Below, piece after piece: positions 36,091-44,964 of a stretch of DNA of 64,000 bases; position 1 is the stretch's first letter, and every line of letters begins with the position of its first letter. The stretch comes from Streptomyces sp. NBC_00708 (GTDB lineage: Bacteria > Actinomycetota > Actinomycetes > Streptomycetales > Streptomycetaceae). Position numbers and translations under genes: made by a program. A model generated the notes under the pieces. The model saw nothing but the letters and a program-made list of their open reading frames with translations. It searched no databases and was not told the origin of the DNA. The stretch covers positions 6,820,001 to 6,884,000 of the forward strand of contig CP108997.1 of the NCBI GenBank assembly GCA_036226585.1, given 5' to 3'.

Positions 36091-36477
36091 ATGTCGCGTA
36101 CAGCGGCTGGTACGGCGGTGGGCCAGGGCGTCACGAAGGCGCCCAGCAGGGTGGTGGTGTGCCGGGACTGCTGCTGCGGCACGGTCAAGGTGGCAGGCGA
36201 CCACAGGGCCCAGACGGCGCGGCTGCGCTCGGCCGTCCCGATGCGTGTCTCCGAGTGCCTGGACGTGTGCGAGCAGGCCAACGTCATCGTCGTACAGCCG
36301 TCGGCCGAAGCCCGTCGCGGCGGGGCCAGGCCGGTGTGGCTCGGCCTGGTCAACGACCCGGACGCCACCGAGGACATCATCGCGTGGGTGAACGCGGGCG
36401 GTCCGGGCGTGGCACCGATGCCGGCCATCCTCGACCTGTACGTGTTCGTACCGAACCAGCGTTCCGCGCGGGTGTGA
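36091..36477 (+). CDS. Thioredoxin-like [2Fe-2S] ferredoxin domain protein, B12-regulated
   Basis: This 128-residue protein has Cys clusters RVVVCRDCCCGTVKV and RVSECLDVCEQANVIVV, followed by LGLVNDPDATEDIIAWV and LDLYVFVPNQRSARV. This is the thioredoxin-like [2Fe-2S] ferredoxin fold often found near cobalt chelation or cobalamin genes. The cobalamin riboswitch directly upstream ties it to B12 metabolism; it may deliver electrons for cobalt reduction, which is inference. The start is ATG 36091; a GTG 39 bases later is the alternative. It is convergent with metE. Confidence 0.75.
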   Translation: MSRTAAGTAVGQGVTKAPSRVVVCRDCCCGTVKVAGDHRAQTARLRSAVPMRVSECLDVCEQANVIVVQPSAEARRGGARPVWLGLVNDPDATEDIIAWVNAGGPGVAPMPAILDLYVFVPNQRSARV

Positions 36478-36527
36478 GTGCGGCATCCGGGCCGGGACCG
36501 CGCGTCCCGGCCCGGATGCGTCGCGGG

Positions 36528-38846
36528 TCAGGAGGCGGGCAGTTCGCCCCGGACGGTACGGGCGGCGGCGACCAGGTTCTCCAGGGACGCCCGGGTCTCC
36601 GGCCAGCCGCGCGTCTTCAGGCCGCAGTCGGGGTTGACCCACAGCCGCTCGGCGGGGATCGCCTTCAGACCGGTCCGCAGCAGGGCGGCGGCCTCCTCCG
36701 TGCTCGGGACACGCGGCGAGTGGATGTCGTAGACACCCGGTCCCGCTTCGCGCGGGTAGCCGTGGGCGGCCAGTTCGTGGGCGACCTGCATATGGGAGCG
36801 GGCGGCCTCCAGGCTGATGACATCGGCGTCGAGGTCGTCGATCGCCTGGACGATGTCCCCGAACTCCGCGTAGCACATGTGGGTGTGGATCTGGGTGTCC
36901 GGCCGCACCCCGCTGGTGGTGAGCCGGAACGCCTCGGTGGCCCAGGCCAGGTAGCCCGCGCGGTCGGCGGCCCGCAGCGGCAGCGTCTCGCGCAGCGCGG
37001 GTTCGTCGACCTGGATGACCGAAGTGCCGCTCGCCTCCAGGTCGTTGACCTCATCGCGCAGGGCGAGGGCGACCTGCCGTGCGGTCTCGCCGAGCGACTG
37101 GTCGTCGCGCACGAACGACCAGGCGAGCATGGTGACCGGACCGGTGAGCATGCCCTTCACAGGCCGGTCGCTCAGCGACTGGGCGTACGAGGTCCAGCGC
37201 ACCGTCATCGGCTCGGGACGCGAGATGTCGCCGGCCAGGATCGGCGGACGCACGTACCGGGTGCCGTACGACTGCACCCAGCCGTGCCGCGTGGCGAGGT
37301 AGCCGGTCAGCTGCTCGGCGAAGTACTGCACCATGTCGTTGCGTTCGGGCTCGCCGTGCACCAGGACGTCGACGCCGGTCTTCTCCTGGAACGAGATGAC
37401 CTCGCCGATCTCGGCCCGGATGCGCTCCTCGTAACCCTCGGTGTCGATGCGTCCGGCGCGCAGGTCGGCGCGGGCCGTGCGCAGTTCGGCCGTCTGCGGG
37501 AACGAGCCGATGGTCGTGGTCGGCAGCAACGGCAGCCCCAGGTGCGCCCGTTGGGCCGCGGCCCGCTCGGCGTACGGCTGGGAGCGGCGGGCGTCGGCTT
37601 CCGTCACGGCCTCCGAGCGGGCGCGCACGGCCGGGTCCCGGGTGAGCGGGGAGTCCGTCCGGGAGGCGAGGGCGGCCTTGTTGGCGGCAAGCTCGCCGGC
37701 GATGGTGCCGGTGCCCTGCGCGAGGCCCTGGGCGAGGGTGACGATCTCGGCGGTCTTCTGCCGGGCGAAGGCGAGCCAGCGCAGGATCTGCGGCTCGATG
37801 TCCCGCTCCGGCGCGGTGTCCAGGGGCACATGCAGCAGGGAGCAGGACGCGGCGACATCGACCCGGTCGGCCAGGCCCAGCAGGGTGCCGAGCGTGGACA
37901 GCGACTTCTGCAGGTCGTTGATCCAGATGTTGCGGCCGTTGACGACCCCGGCGACCAGGCGCTTGCCGGGCAGCCCGCCGACGGCCGCCAGGGCGTCCAG
38001 GTTGGCGGCGGCCGCCTCGGTGAAGTCGAGCGCCAGGCCCTCGACGGGGGCCTTCGCCAGGACCGGAAGCGCCTCGCCGAGCCGGTCGAAGTAGGAGGCC
38101 ACAAGCAGCTTCGGCCGGTCGGTGAGGGCGCCGAGGTCGCGGTAGGCGCGCTCGGCGGCGTTGAGTTCGGCCGGGGTGCGGTCCTGGACCAGGGCGGGCT
38201 CGTCGAGCTGCACCCACTCGGCCCCGGCCGCGCGCAGGTCCGCGAGCACCTCCGCGTACACCGGCAGCAGCCGGTCCAGCAGGGTCAGCGGTTCGAAGCC
38301 GGCGGGTACGCCGGGCGCGGGCTTGGCCAGCAGGAGGTAGGTGACGGGGCCGACCAGCACGGGCCGGGCGGTCAGGCCCTGGGCCAGAGCCTCCTTGAGC
38401 TCCGTGACCTGCTTGCTGGAGTCGGTCGTGAAGACGGTGTCGGGGCCGAGTTCGGGGACCAGATAGTGGTAGTTCGTGTCGAACCACTTGGTCATCTCCA
38501 GCGGCGCCACGTCCTGGGTGCCCCGCGCCATGGCGAAGTAGCCGTCCGTCTCGTCGCGCTCGACGGCGGCACGGTGGCGCTCGGGGATCGCGCCGACCAT
38601 GACGGTGGTGTCCAGGACATGGTCGTAGTACGAGAAGTCACCGGTGGGGACTTCGTGGATGCCGGCGTCGGCGAGCTGCCGCCAGTTGGCGCGGCGCAGG
38701 TCCGCGGCGGTCTCCCGGAGGGCGTCCGCGGTGACGCGGCCCTTCCAGTAGCCCTCGACGGCCTTCTTCAGTTCACGGTTCTGGCCCTGGCGGGGGTAGC
38801 CGTACACGGTGGCCCGTGCTGCCGCGGCTGCGGACTTGTCGGTCAC
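36528..38846 (-). CDS. metE: MetE, cobalamin-independent methionine synthase
   Basis: This 772-residue enzyme transfers a methyl group from methyltetrahydrofolate-triglutamate to homocysteine. The N-terminal barrel has [20 protein letters not shown] and YHYLVPE. The C-terminal barrel has [10 protein letters not shown], the zinc ligands in [13 protein letters not shown] and [11 protein letters not shown], and [12 protein letters not shown]. Length matches the family. AAGGAG precedes the GTG start at 38846. A cobalamin riboswitch lies upstream, so MetE is made only when B12 is scarce and the B12-dependent MetH cannot work. This is a well-known control in actinobacteria. Confidence 0.97.
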   Translation of the reverse strand: MTDKSAAAAARATVYGYPRQGQNRELKKAVEGYWKGRVTADALRETAADLRRANWRQLADAGIHEVPTGDFSYYDHVLDTTVMVGAIPERHRAAVERDETDGYFAMARGTQDVAPLEMTKWFDTNYHYLVPELGPDTVFTTDSSKQVTELKEALAQGLTARPVLVGPVTYLLLAKPAPGVPAGFEPLTLLDRLLPVYAEVLADLRAAGAEWVQLDEPALVQDRTPAELNAAERAYRDLGALTDRPKLLVASYFDRLGEALPVLAKAPVEGLALDFTEAAAANLDALAAVGGLPGKRLVAGVVNGRNIWINDLQKSLSTLGTLLGLADRVDVAASCSLLHVPLDTAPERDIEPQILRWLAFARQKTAEIVTLAQGLAQGTGTIAGELAANKAALASRTDSPLTRDPAVRARSEAVTEADARRSQPYAERAAAQRAHLGLPLLPTTTIGSFPQTAELRTARADLRAGRIDTEGYEERIRAEIGEVISFQEKTGVDVLVHGEPERNDMVQYFAEQLTGYLATRHGWVQSYGTRYVRPPILAGDISRPEPMTVRWTSYAQSLSDRPVKGMLTGPVTMLAWSFVRDDQSLGETARQVALALRDEVNDLEASGTSVIQVDEPALRETLPLRAADRAGYLAWATEAFRLTTSGVRPDTQIHTHMCYAEFGDIVQAIDDLDADVISLEAARSHMQVAHELAAHGYPREAGPGVYDIHSPRVPSTEEAAALLRTGLKAIPAERLWVNPDCGLKTRGWPETRASLENLVAAARTVRGELPAS

Positions 38847-39024
38847 GGAGATCTCCTTCGCGAGATGAATCCCTGAGATCCCGGGACGGGACGAGAGCGC
38901 GAAGGGGTGACGAACCGGACGGTCACGACCTCGTGCGGCCGGGCCGCGGTCGTTCCGTGCGGTGTGTACGCCGACCCGCCCTCGAGGTCACCGGAATGTC
39001 CACGTACGGAATGGTCCGCACGCG

Positions 39025-39235
39025 GGCAGTTGGCAGGTCTTCGGACTCGCGGGCACACCCTCCGTACGGAGGACACCTACTGGCCGTCGCTTCCCAGACC
39101 CGTCCGGGCCCAGTGCGTATGACGGCGGTCGTTCCCGCTCACCGCTGCGGGGCAGTCCCGGATTCCCACCGGGTTCCCTCTTGCGACACCCCGCCTGGCG
39201 GACGGGGCGAACCAGCTGCTGGAGGTCACCCTACG
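39025..39235 (-). promoter_or_regulatory. Cobalamin riboswitch of metE
   Basis: On the minus strand the order is GGGAACCCGGTGGGAATCCG (about 39178-39159), ACTGCCCCGCAGCGGTGAGC, a CACTGGG...GGAAGCGACGGCCAGTAGG peripheral stem, and then GCGAGTCCGAAGACCTGCC, the B12 box (about 39050-39032). This is a full-length class of cobalamin riboswitch about 185 bases upstream of metE. Confidence 0.95.
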
Positions 39236-39328
39236 GGGCCGCGTCGCGGAGCGGGGACACCGTCCGGCATCCGGAAGGCGGGGCGGGGCGGGAAGCGCCC
39301 GGCCGGCGCCTCCCGCCCCGACCCGGGC

Positions 39329-40741
39329 TCAGCTGCCCCAGCGCAGGGCCACCGTGTCACCCGCGTGGATCACCTTGCCCCGGGTCGCACCCGCGAACGA
39401 CGAGCCGTCGACGCTGACCTTCCAGGTGTTCGAGCCGCTGTTGGCCTTGCCGTTCAGCGCGGTGAGCGTGCCGGTGCCCGACGCGGGCGTCACCCCGCTC
39501 ACGCAGCCGGCGGGCGTGGCCGCCGTGGTGGCCGCGTCCAGCACCGCGCCGAGCGTGGTCGTCGTCCCGGTGGGGGTGAACGCGACCGAGCACACCTTGA
39601 GGCTGCCCGTGCCGTCGTCCACGGTCAGGGCCAGCTTCGTCGCGGTGCCGGAGGTGAAGGCGGACTGCGCCACCCACTGGGGCGCGCCGCTGGTGACCGG
39701 GGTCGGGGGAGCGGCCGTGAAGCCGCCGCCCGCGACCGCGCGCAGCCCGTCGATGGACGCGTAGGCGGACGGCGCGGTGTCGCTCGGCAGGTACTTGAAG
39801 CCGCCGCCGGGGTTGAACTGCTGGGCGATGAGGAAGTCCACCGGGGTCTTGCCGGCCGAGGTCAGGAAGTCACCCGTCTGCGGGTTGATCCCGCACGCGT
39901 TGAGCCCGGAGACGGCCCAGCCGTTGGAGTCGGTGTTGACGCCGAACATCGCGTTGAACGCACCGCTGGCGGGCACCAGTTTGCTCTTGAGGAACGCCTT
40001 CGCCTGTGCGATGTCGGCGTCGGTGTTCGCGACGCCCGAGACGCACAGCGCGGCCATCGCCGCACCCGTCATGTCGATGTCGCTCGTGGTGGCGAGCTGC
40101 GCCGGATCCCCCTCGGCCTTGCCGTAGTTCCAGCCGCCGTCGTCGTGCTGGTTGGCGCGGATGCGGGTGATCAGGGCGTTCCGCAGCGCCTGGGGTGTGC
40201 GCTGCGCACCGGCCTGGGTCTTCGCGCCGCCCAGTGCGAGCGCCGCGAAGACCGTTCCGTTGAAGTTCGCCGAAGGGCCGAAGTAGCCCGGCTCGGCCGT
40301 CTGCCAGTAGCCGTAGATGTCGCCGATCAGGTTGCGGGAAGCGGAGACGCGGGCGGGGTCGATGCCCGCCGCGTACGCGTTGAGCGTGGCGCGCTCGTAG
40401 TCGGTGACCACCGGTGAGGCGGACGGCCAGGCCGCCGTGGCGAGGAGGTTTCGGTAGACCGATCTCGCGTTCTTCGTGGTGTCGCCGCCCGGCGCGACAT
40501 CGACGGCAGCCGTTCCGGCGGCGGCGAGCGCGCTGAACGCCCACTCGTTGGACAGCCCCGCTCCTGCGTACGAACCGTCCGCCGCCTGGAGCGTCTTGAG
40601 GTAGGCGACCCCGTTCGTCTTCGAGGTGGCGATCTGGGCGGGGGTGGCCGTCGCGGCGGCCGGCAGAACGGTCAGACAGAACGCGCCGAGCGATGCGGAC
40701 GCGGTGAACGCGAGACGGCGCGGAAAGGTGAGGCGGGACAT
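39329..40741 (-). CDS. Secreted intrinsic-factor/transcobalamin-like protein, B12-regulated
   Basis: This is 470 residues. A signal peptide (MSRLTFPRRLAFTASASLGA, cleavage near AAATA) is followed by an all-helical alpha/alpha-barrel domain (about 40-355) with prenyltransferase/squalene-cyclase-type repeats: NGVAYLKTLQAADGSYAG, SDIDMTGAAMAALCVSG, PVDFLIAQQFNPGGGFKYL. A C-terminal beta domain (about 370-470) has LTALNGKANSGSNTWKVSVD and IHAGDTVALRW. This matches the DUF4430/cobalamin-binding beta domain of animal transcobalamin and intrinsic factor in layout and end motif. No DXDD cyclase motif or anchor is present. With a cobalamin riboswitch in front, a secreted B12 binder is the best call; terpene cyclase is unlikely. 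AGGAG selects ATG 40741. Confidence 0.75.
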   Translation of the reverse strand: MSRLTFPRRLAFTASASLGAFCLTVLPAAATATPAQIATSKTNGVAYLKTLQAADGSYAGAGLSNEWAFSALAAAGTAAVDVAPGGDTTKNARSVYRNLLATAAWPSASPVVTDYERATLNAYAAGIDPARVSASRNLIGDIYGYWQTAEPGYFGPSANFNGTVFAALALGGAKTQAGAQRTPQALRNALITRIRANQHDDGGWNYGKAEGDPAQLATTSDIDMTGAAMAALCVSGVANTDADIAQAKAFLKSKLVPASGAFNAMFGVNTDSNGWAVSGLNACGINPQTGDFLTSAGKTPVDFLIAQQFNPGGGFKYLPSDTAPSAYASIDGLRAVAGGGFTAAPPTPVTSGAPQWVAQSAFTSGTATKLALTVDDGTGSLKVCSVAFTPTGTTTTLGAVLDAATTAATPAGCVSGVTPASGTGTLTALNGKANSGSNTWKVSVDGSSFAGATRGKVIHAGDTVALRWGS

Positions 40742-40854
40742 GGCCTGCTCCTGGGATGAGGGGCGCCGACCGGGCCCGCGGTCCTCGCCGAACCGGCGGG
40801 AGGCAGCAGCAGGCAGGGCCGCCGCCCGAACGCGTGGACCGGCTTCCTGAAGTA

Positions 40855-40970
40855 CTTCGCCGCGTGGGCATTCGGGCTCGGAACGGCCTCCGCCGTCCCA
40901 CACCGCTGCGCGTCAGCCCCGGATTCTCACCGGGTTCCCCCCTGTGGCAGGGCGGGACGCTACCGGACGC
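40855..40970 (-). promoter_or_regulatory. Cobalamin riboswitch of the secreted B12-binding-type gene
   Basis: On the minus strand: GGGAACCCGGTGAGAATCCG (about 40938-40919), then GGCTGACGCGCAGCGGTGTG, and GAGCCCGAATGCC as B12 box (about 40880-40868). It lies about 130 bases upstream of the ATG at 40741. It is shorter than the metE element. Confidence 0.9.
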
Positions 40971-41025
40971 CCGACGGGTGCGCCAGACGGCCCCGGCCCG
41001 TCGTACGCGGCCCGTCGGTGCCGTC

Positions 41026-41055
41026 TTGACGGTCCGGCGGCCACCGTGCTGCAAT
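41026..41055 (+). promoter_or_regulatory. Candidate promoter of the ECF/B12-binding operon
   Basis: TTGACG at 41026-41031 and TGCAAT at 41050-41055, spacing 18, would start transcription near 41062. That is immediately before the riboswitch core. This is inferred from consensus match and position. Confidence 0.5.
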
Positions 41056-41165
41056 CCGCTCGACAAGCACTGAGTCCCAGGGGAAGCCGGTCGAAATCCG
41101 GCGCTGACCCGCAACCGTAGGCCCGGCACCGCCGGGCGAGCCGGATTACCTGGGGCCGATTACTG
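41056..41165 (+). promoter_or_regulatory. Cobalamin riboswitch of the ECF/B12-binding operon
   Basis: The order is AGGGGAAGCCGGTCGAAATCC with GGCGCTGACCCGCAACCGTA following, then a G/C hairpin, then GAGCCGGATTACCTG as B12 box. It sits 130 bases upstream of the likely start codon at 41291 and back to back with the minus-strand riboswitch, about 85 bases away. Confidence 0.92.
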
Positions 41166-41290
41166 CAGCGAGAAGCGCCGTCGCGGACTACGGCGTGGTC
41201 GACCAGCCCTGCCCTGCGCCGGATCGCGCGTGGGTCCGGGCCGCCTCTGCCACGTTCACGCCCCCGACGGGACGTGACGAGGGGGCCGCG

Positions 41291-44053
41291 GTGGAGACCG
41301 CACAGCGAAGAGACCGGCAGACGGGCGCCCGTGCGCTCCTGGCCCTGATATCCGCGGGCTTCCTGCTGCTGGCCATGTGCGTGACACTCGTCACGGTCAC
41401 GCCCGCCGCCGCGACCGGCCCGGTCGGCGACTGCACGGCCACCGAAGGAGCCGTCGTCGCCGTCGACTTCGGCCCCTTCGGCGGGAAGGTCGAGCGCGGC
41501 TGCGACATGACGCCGACGACCGGCTACGACCTCCTGCACGACGGGGGCTTCACCACCGAGGGCACCCGGCACGACGGCCCCGCCTTCATCTGCCGCATCG
41601 GCCTCGGCTCGGGCACCCCGTACCCGACCAAGGAGCAGGAGGCGTGCGTCCTCACCCCGCCGGCCACCGCGTACTGGTCGTACTGGACCGCGTCCCCGGG
41701 CACCAACCGGTGGACGTACAGCCAGTACGGCGCCATGAGCCGCAAGCTGAAGGACGGTGACGTCGACGCCTGGGTGTTCGGCGGCACCGACATCGGCGGC
41801 AGCACCGGCAAGCCGACGTTCACCCCCGACGACGTGCGCGCCGGTGGCGGGACCGAGACCCCCGACCCGGGAAACACGCCCACCGTGCCGGCCGGGCAGA
41901 TCGACCTCGCGGCGGCGGCCGGCTGGGTCGGCGGCACGCTCAAGGACGGCGAACGCGTCGTGGACGACGGCGCCGACACGCCCAACTACCTGCTGACCAC
42001 CGAGGCGTTGTACGCGCTTGCCGCCGCCGACCCCGAGCACGCGGACATCCCGGGGGCGACGGCCTTCCTCGCCGGCCACACCGACGCGTACGCCTACCCG
42101 GCGGGCAAGGACGAGGCCCCGGACGCCACCGCCGCCGCACGGCTCGCCCTGGTTGCCGAGGCCACGGAGGGCGACCCGCGCGACTTCGGCGGCCACGACC
42201 TGATCGCGGACCTCGTCGGCCACGTCTGCCCGGCCGGGCCCGACTCGGGCAGCCCCACACCCGGCTGCACCTCCAAGGGCGACTTCCGCAACGCCGGCTA
42301 CGGGGACGGCCAGGCACTCGCCGTGCTCGCGGTGGCCCGTGCCGGTGTCACGCCCCCGGCCGACGCGGTCGCCCGGCTGGCCCAGCTCCAGTGCGAGGAC
42401 GGCGGAATCACCAGCATCCTGATACGGCCCGGCGAGTACTGCGACGGCGACCCCGGCACGACCGGCCTGGTCGCCCTCGCCCTGCACGAGGCGGGCGGTC
42501 AGGACAAGGCGGTCGACCAGGCCGTGGCGTACCTGAAGAGGGCCCAGCGTGAGGACGGGGCCTTCCCCGGCTACACCGGCGCCACCATCGGCAGCGTCTA
42601 CGCCACCGGGTACGCCGCCCAGGCGCTGCGCGCGTTCGACGCCACCGCCCACGCGGACGCGGCGGTCGCCTGGCTCTCCCGCGAACAACTCGACGGCGGG
42701 GGCTTCGGGTTCGAGGAGGACGCCACCGACCCGGCGCTCTACGCGACCGCGCCCGCCGTCCTCGCCGGCGCGGGCACCGACCTCGCCCGCCTCACCACGA
42801 AGCAGCCCGACCCGACCGAGCCGCCGACCACCGACCCGCCGACCACCGAGCCGTCCCCGACGGACCGGCCGACCACCGCACCGACCCGCCCGGCCCACGA
42901 AGGCCCCGACCTGAAGAAGGGCGTCGCCTACCTCACCAGCGCCGCCAACCTCCGCCAGGGCCAGTACTACCCGGCCGACCCGAAGCTCCCCGGCGCGGAC
43001 TTCGGGCTCACCATCGACGGTGCGTACGCCCTCGCCGCCACCGGTCTCGACAACGACAAGCTGCGCGGCATCGTCGACTTCCTCGACCAGGGCGGCAAGG
43101 ACGGCGACGGCAAGACGCTCCAGGACTGGACCGGCGCCGGTACGAAGTACGCGCTGGGCGGCTCCATGGGCAAGGCCGCCCTCCTCGCCGAGGCCGTGGG
43201 CCGAGACCCGCACGACTTCGGCGGCAAGGACCTCATCGCCGCGCTGAACACCGCCGTCTGCGAGAAGCCGAGCAAGGCCCCGGACCGCAGCTGCGCGGCC
43301 GAGGGCGCCTACACCTACGCGCCCTCCGTCTTCTCCCAGTCCCTCGCGATCATGGCCCAGCTGAGGGCGGACGAGAAGGACGCCGCCCAGAAGCCGATCG
43401 CGTACCTGGAAAGCCTCCAGCACGCCAGCGGGGCCTGGCCCAGCCTGATCCCCGCCACCGGCGACTCGGACGTCGACTCGACCGCCATCGCCGCCATGGC
43501 CCTGGACCTCGCCGGCGGCGACAAGGCGGACCGGGCCGTCGACAAGGCCCTGTCCTGGATCGCGGGCAGGCAACTGTCCGACGGCGGCTTCCCCGGCGCG
43601 GCCGGCAACTCGGTCAACTCGGCGGCACTCGCCATCCAGGGGCTCTCGCTGGACCGGAAGCGCTACGACTCCGAGATCGGCAAGGCCCTGAAGTTCCTGG
43701 CCGGCCAGCAGAATTCCGACGGCGGCTTCAACGTCGCCCAGGACGGCCAGCGCGGATCGAACCTGCGCGCCTCCGCCCAGGCGGTCGGCGGGGCGACCGG
43801 TATCTCCTTCGGCCTGCTGGAACGCAGCCTGGAGGGCACCGCACCGCAGCCCGTCCCCAGCGCCTCCACCCCGCAGATCATCACGCCCGGCGGCACCGGC
43901 ACCATCGTCGACACCGACGGGGGAGGAGGCGCCCTCGCCTCCACCGGTGTGCGGATCGGCGCCCTCGCCGGCACGGCGGCGCTGCTCGTGGCCGGCGGCT
44001 GGTGGTTCGTCGTCGTGTCCCGGCGCCGGGCGGAAGCGGAGGGGCGGAGATGA
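41291..44053 (+). CDS. Surface-anchored double-barrel protein, proposed cobalamin receptor
   Basis: This is 920 residues. A signal peptide (hydrophobic LLALISAGFLLLAMCVTLVT, cleavage near AAATG) is followed by a four-Cys N-terminal domain (about 45-150; VVAVDFGPFGGKVERGC, YWSYWTASPG, VDAWVFGGTDIGG). Next come two alpha/alpha-barrel domains with prenyltransferase-like repeats, joined by a Pro/Thr linker (about 535-565). The end has ALASTG, a membrane helix and RRRAEAEGRR, a class E sortase-type LAxTG signal. GAGGGGG at 41279-41285, five bases before GTG 41291, decides the start over GTG 41195. The barrels echo intrinsic factor/transcobalamin. The riboswitch and the ECF genes in the same operon point to B12 capture at the cell wall. 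Annotation as a terpene cyclase would be misleading. Confidence 0.75.
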   Translation: METAQRRDRQTGARALLALISAGFLLLAMCVTLVTVTPAAATGPVGDCTATEGAVVAVDFGPFGGKVERGCDMTPTTGYDLLHDGGFTTEGTRHDGPAFICRIGLGSGTPYPTKEQEACVLTPPATAYWSYWTASPGTNRWTYSQYGAMSRKLKDGDVDAWVFGGTDIGGSTGKPTFTPDDVRAGGGTETPDPGNTPTVPAGQIDLAAAAGWVGGTLKDGERVVDDGADTPNYLLTTEALYALAAADPEHADIPGATAFLAGHTDAYAYPAGKDEAPDATAAARLALVAEATEGDPRDFGGHDLIADLVGHVCPAGPDSGSPTPGCTSKGDFRNAGYGDGQALAVLAVARAGVTPPADAVARLAQLQCEDGGITSILIRPGEYCDGDPGTTGLVALALHEAGGQDKAVDQAVAYLKRAQREDGAFPGYTGATIGSVYATGYAAQALRAFDATAHADAAVAWLSREQLDGGGFGFEEDATDPALYATAPAVLAGAGTDLARLTTKQPDPTEPPTTDPPTTEPSPTDRPTTAPTRPAHEGPDLKKGVAYLTSAANLRQGQYYPADPKLPGADFGLTIDGAYALAATGLDNDKLRGIVDFLDQGGKDGDGKTLQDWTGAGTKYALGGSMGKAALLAEAVGRDPHDFGGKDLIAALNTAVCEKPSKAPDRSCAAEGAYTYAPSVFSQSLAIMAQLRADEKDAAQKPIAYLESLQHASGAWPSLIPATGDSDVDSTAIAAMALDLAGGDKADRAVDKALSWIAGRQLSDGGFPGAAGNSVNSAALAIQGLSLDRKRYDSEIGKALKFLAGQQNSDGGFNVAQDGQRGSNLRASAQAVGGATGISFGLLERSLEGTAPQPVPSASTPQIITPGGTGTIVDTDGGGGALASTGVRIGALAGTAALLVAGGWWFVVVSRRRAEAEGRR

Positions 44054-44964
44054 GGGCCCCCACCTGGCGCGGGACCGTACGCGCGGTCGTCGCCCTGCTG
44101 CTCGGAGCCGCCGCGCCGGCGGCCAACGCGCCGTCGGCCGCGGCCGATCCGCAGCCCATGGGCCGGTGTACCACCACCTCCGGCGTCGTGCTCGCGGTCG
44201 ACTTCAGCCACTGGGGCGGGCCCGTCTACCGCTCCTGCGGAACCACTCCCACCACCGGGTACGAACTCCTCAACCAGGGCGGCTGGCGCACCACCGGCAC
44301 CGGGCACGACGGCCCGGCCTTCATCTGCCGGATCGGCTACAGCGGCCACCAGGGCGGCAAGCAGTACCCGACGCCCCAGCAGGAGGACTGCGTCCTGACG
44401 CCGCCCGCCTCCGCCTACTGGTCCTACTGGCACGCCGACCCGGGCGCGAGCACCTGGGAGTACAGCCAGCTCGGCGCCATGCTGTACAAGCCGAAGCCGG
44501 GCAGCGTCGACCTGTGGATCTTCGGCGGAACCGACATCGGCGGCACCAAGGGCCGGCCGACCCTCACCCCGGACCAGCTGCGCGCCCACAACACCAAGGC
44601 GCGGGGCGACGTGGGCAAGCCGGAGTCGACCGAGCGCGCCTCCGAGCCGCCGCCCGGCACGGACACCGGCCCGAAGGCGAAGGCGACCACGAAACCCACA
44701 CCCTCGAAGCCGGCGTCCGCCTCCGCGAAACCGTCCCACAGCCCCTCGCTCAGCCCGTCCCGGTCGGCGTCGCCGAGCCCGTCGCCCACCGCGCCCACCC
44801 CGGGCGCGCCGGACTCCGGGCCCCCGGTGCTCGACGCGGCCCCGACGAGCGACGCGAAGACCGACGCGGGGTCCGTGCTGCCGGTCGTGGCGGGCGGAGC
44901 GCTGATCCTGCTCGTCGGCGGGGCGGCCGTCTACGCGGCCCGACGCCGGCGCCGCACGCAGTGA
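44050..44964 (+). CDS. Membrane-anchored protein sharing the receptor's N-terminal domain
   Basis: This is 304 residues: a signal peptide (cleavage near SAAAD), then a four-Cys domain (about 35-165) strikingly similar to the N-terminal domain of the preceding protein. Shared blocks include TTPTTGY, HDGPAFICRIG, CVLTPPA, YWSYW, FGGTDIGG and TPDQLRA or TPDDVRA. A Ser/Pro/Lys-rich wall-spanning linker follows (about 185-265), and then a C-terminal membrane helix with RRRRRTQ. No LAxTG motif is present, so it is probably membrane-tethered. Its ATG overlaps the previous stop (ATGA). It may relay cobalamin from the wall receptor to the ECF S component; this is inference. Confidence 0.75.
   Translation: MRAPTWRGTVRAVVALLLGAAAPAANAPSAAADPQPMGRCTTTSGVVLAVDFSHWGGPVYRSCGTTPTTGYELLNQGGWRTTGTGHDGPAFICRIGYSGHQGGKQYPTPQQEDCVLTPPASAYWSYWHADPGASTWEYSQLGAMLYKPKPGSVDLWIFGGTDIGGTKGRPTLTPDQLRAHNTKARGDVGKPESTERASEPPPGTDTGPKAKATTKPTPSKPASASAKPSHSPSLSPSRSASPSPSPTAPTPGAPDSGPPVLDAAPTSDAKTDAGSVLPVVAGGALILLVGGAAVYAARRRRRTQ

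Noticed and set aside
39329..44053. Terpene or hopanoid cyclase genes
   Set aside because: The barrel repeats look like squalene-cyclase repeats, but there is no DXDD motif, the proteins carry signal peptides, beta domains and an anchor, and cobalamin riboswitches precede them.
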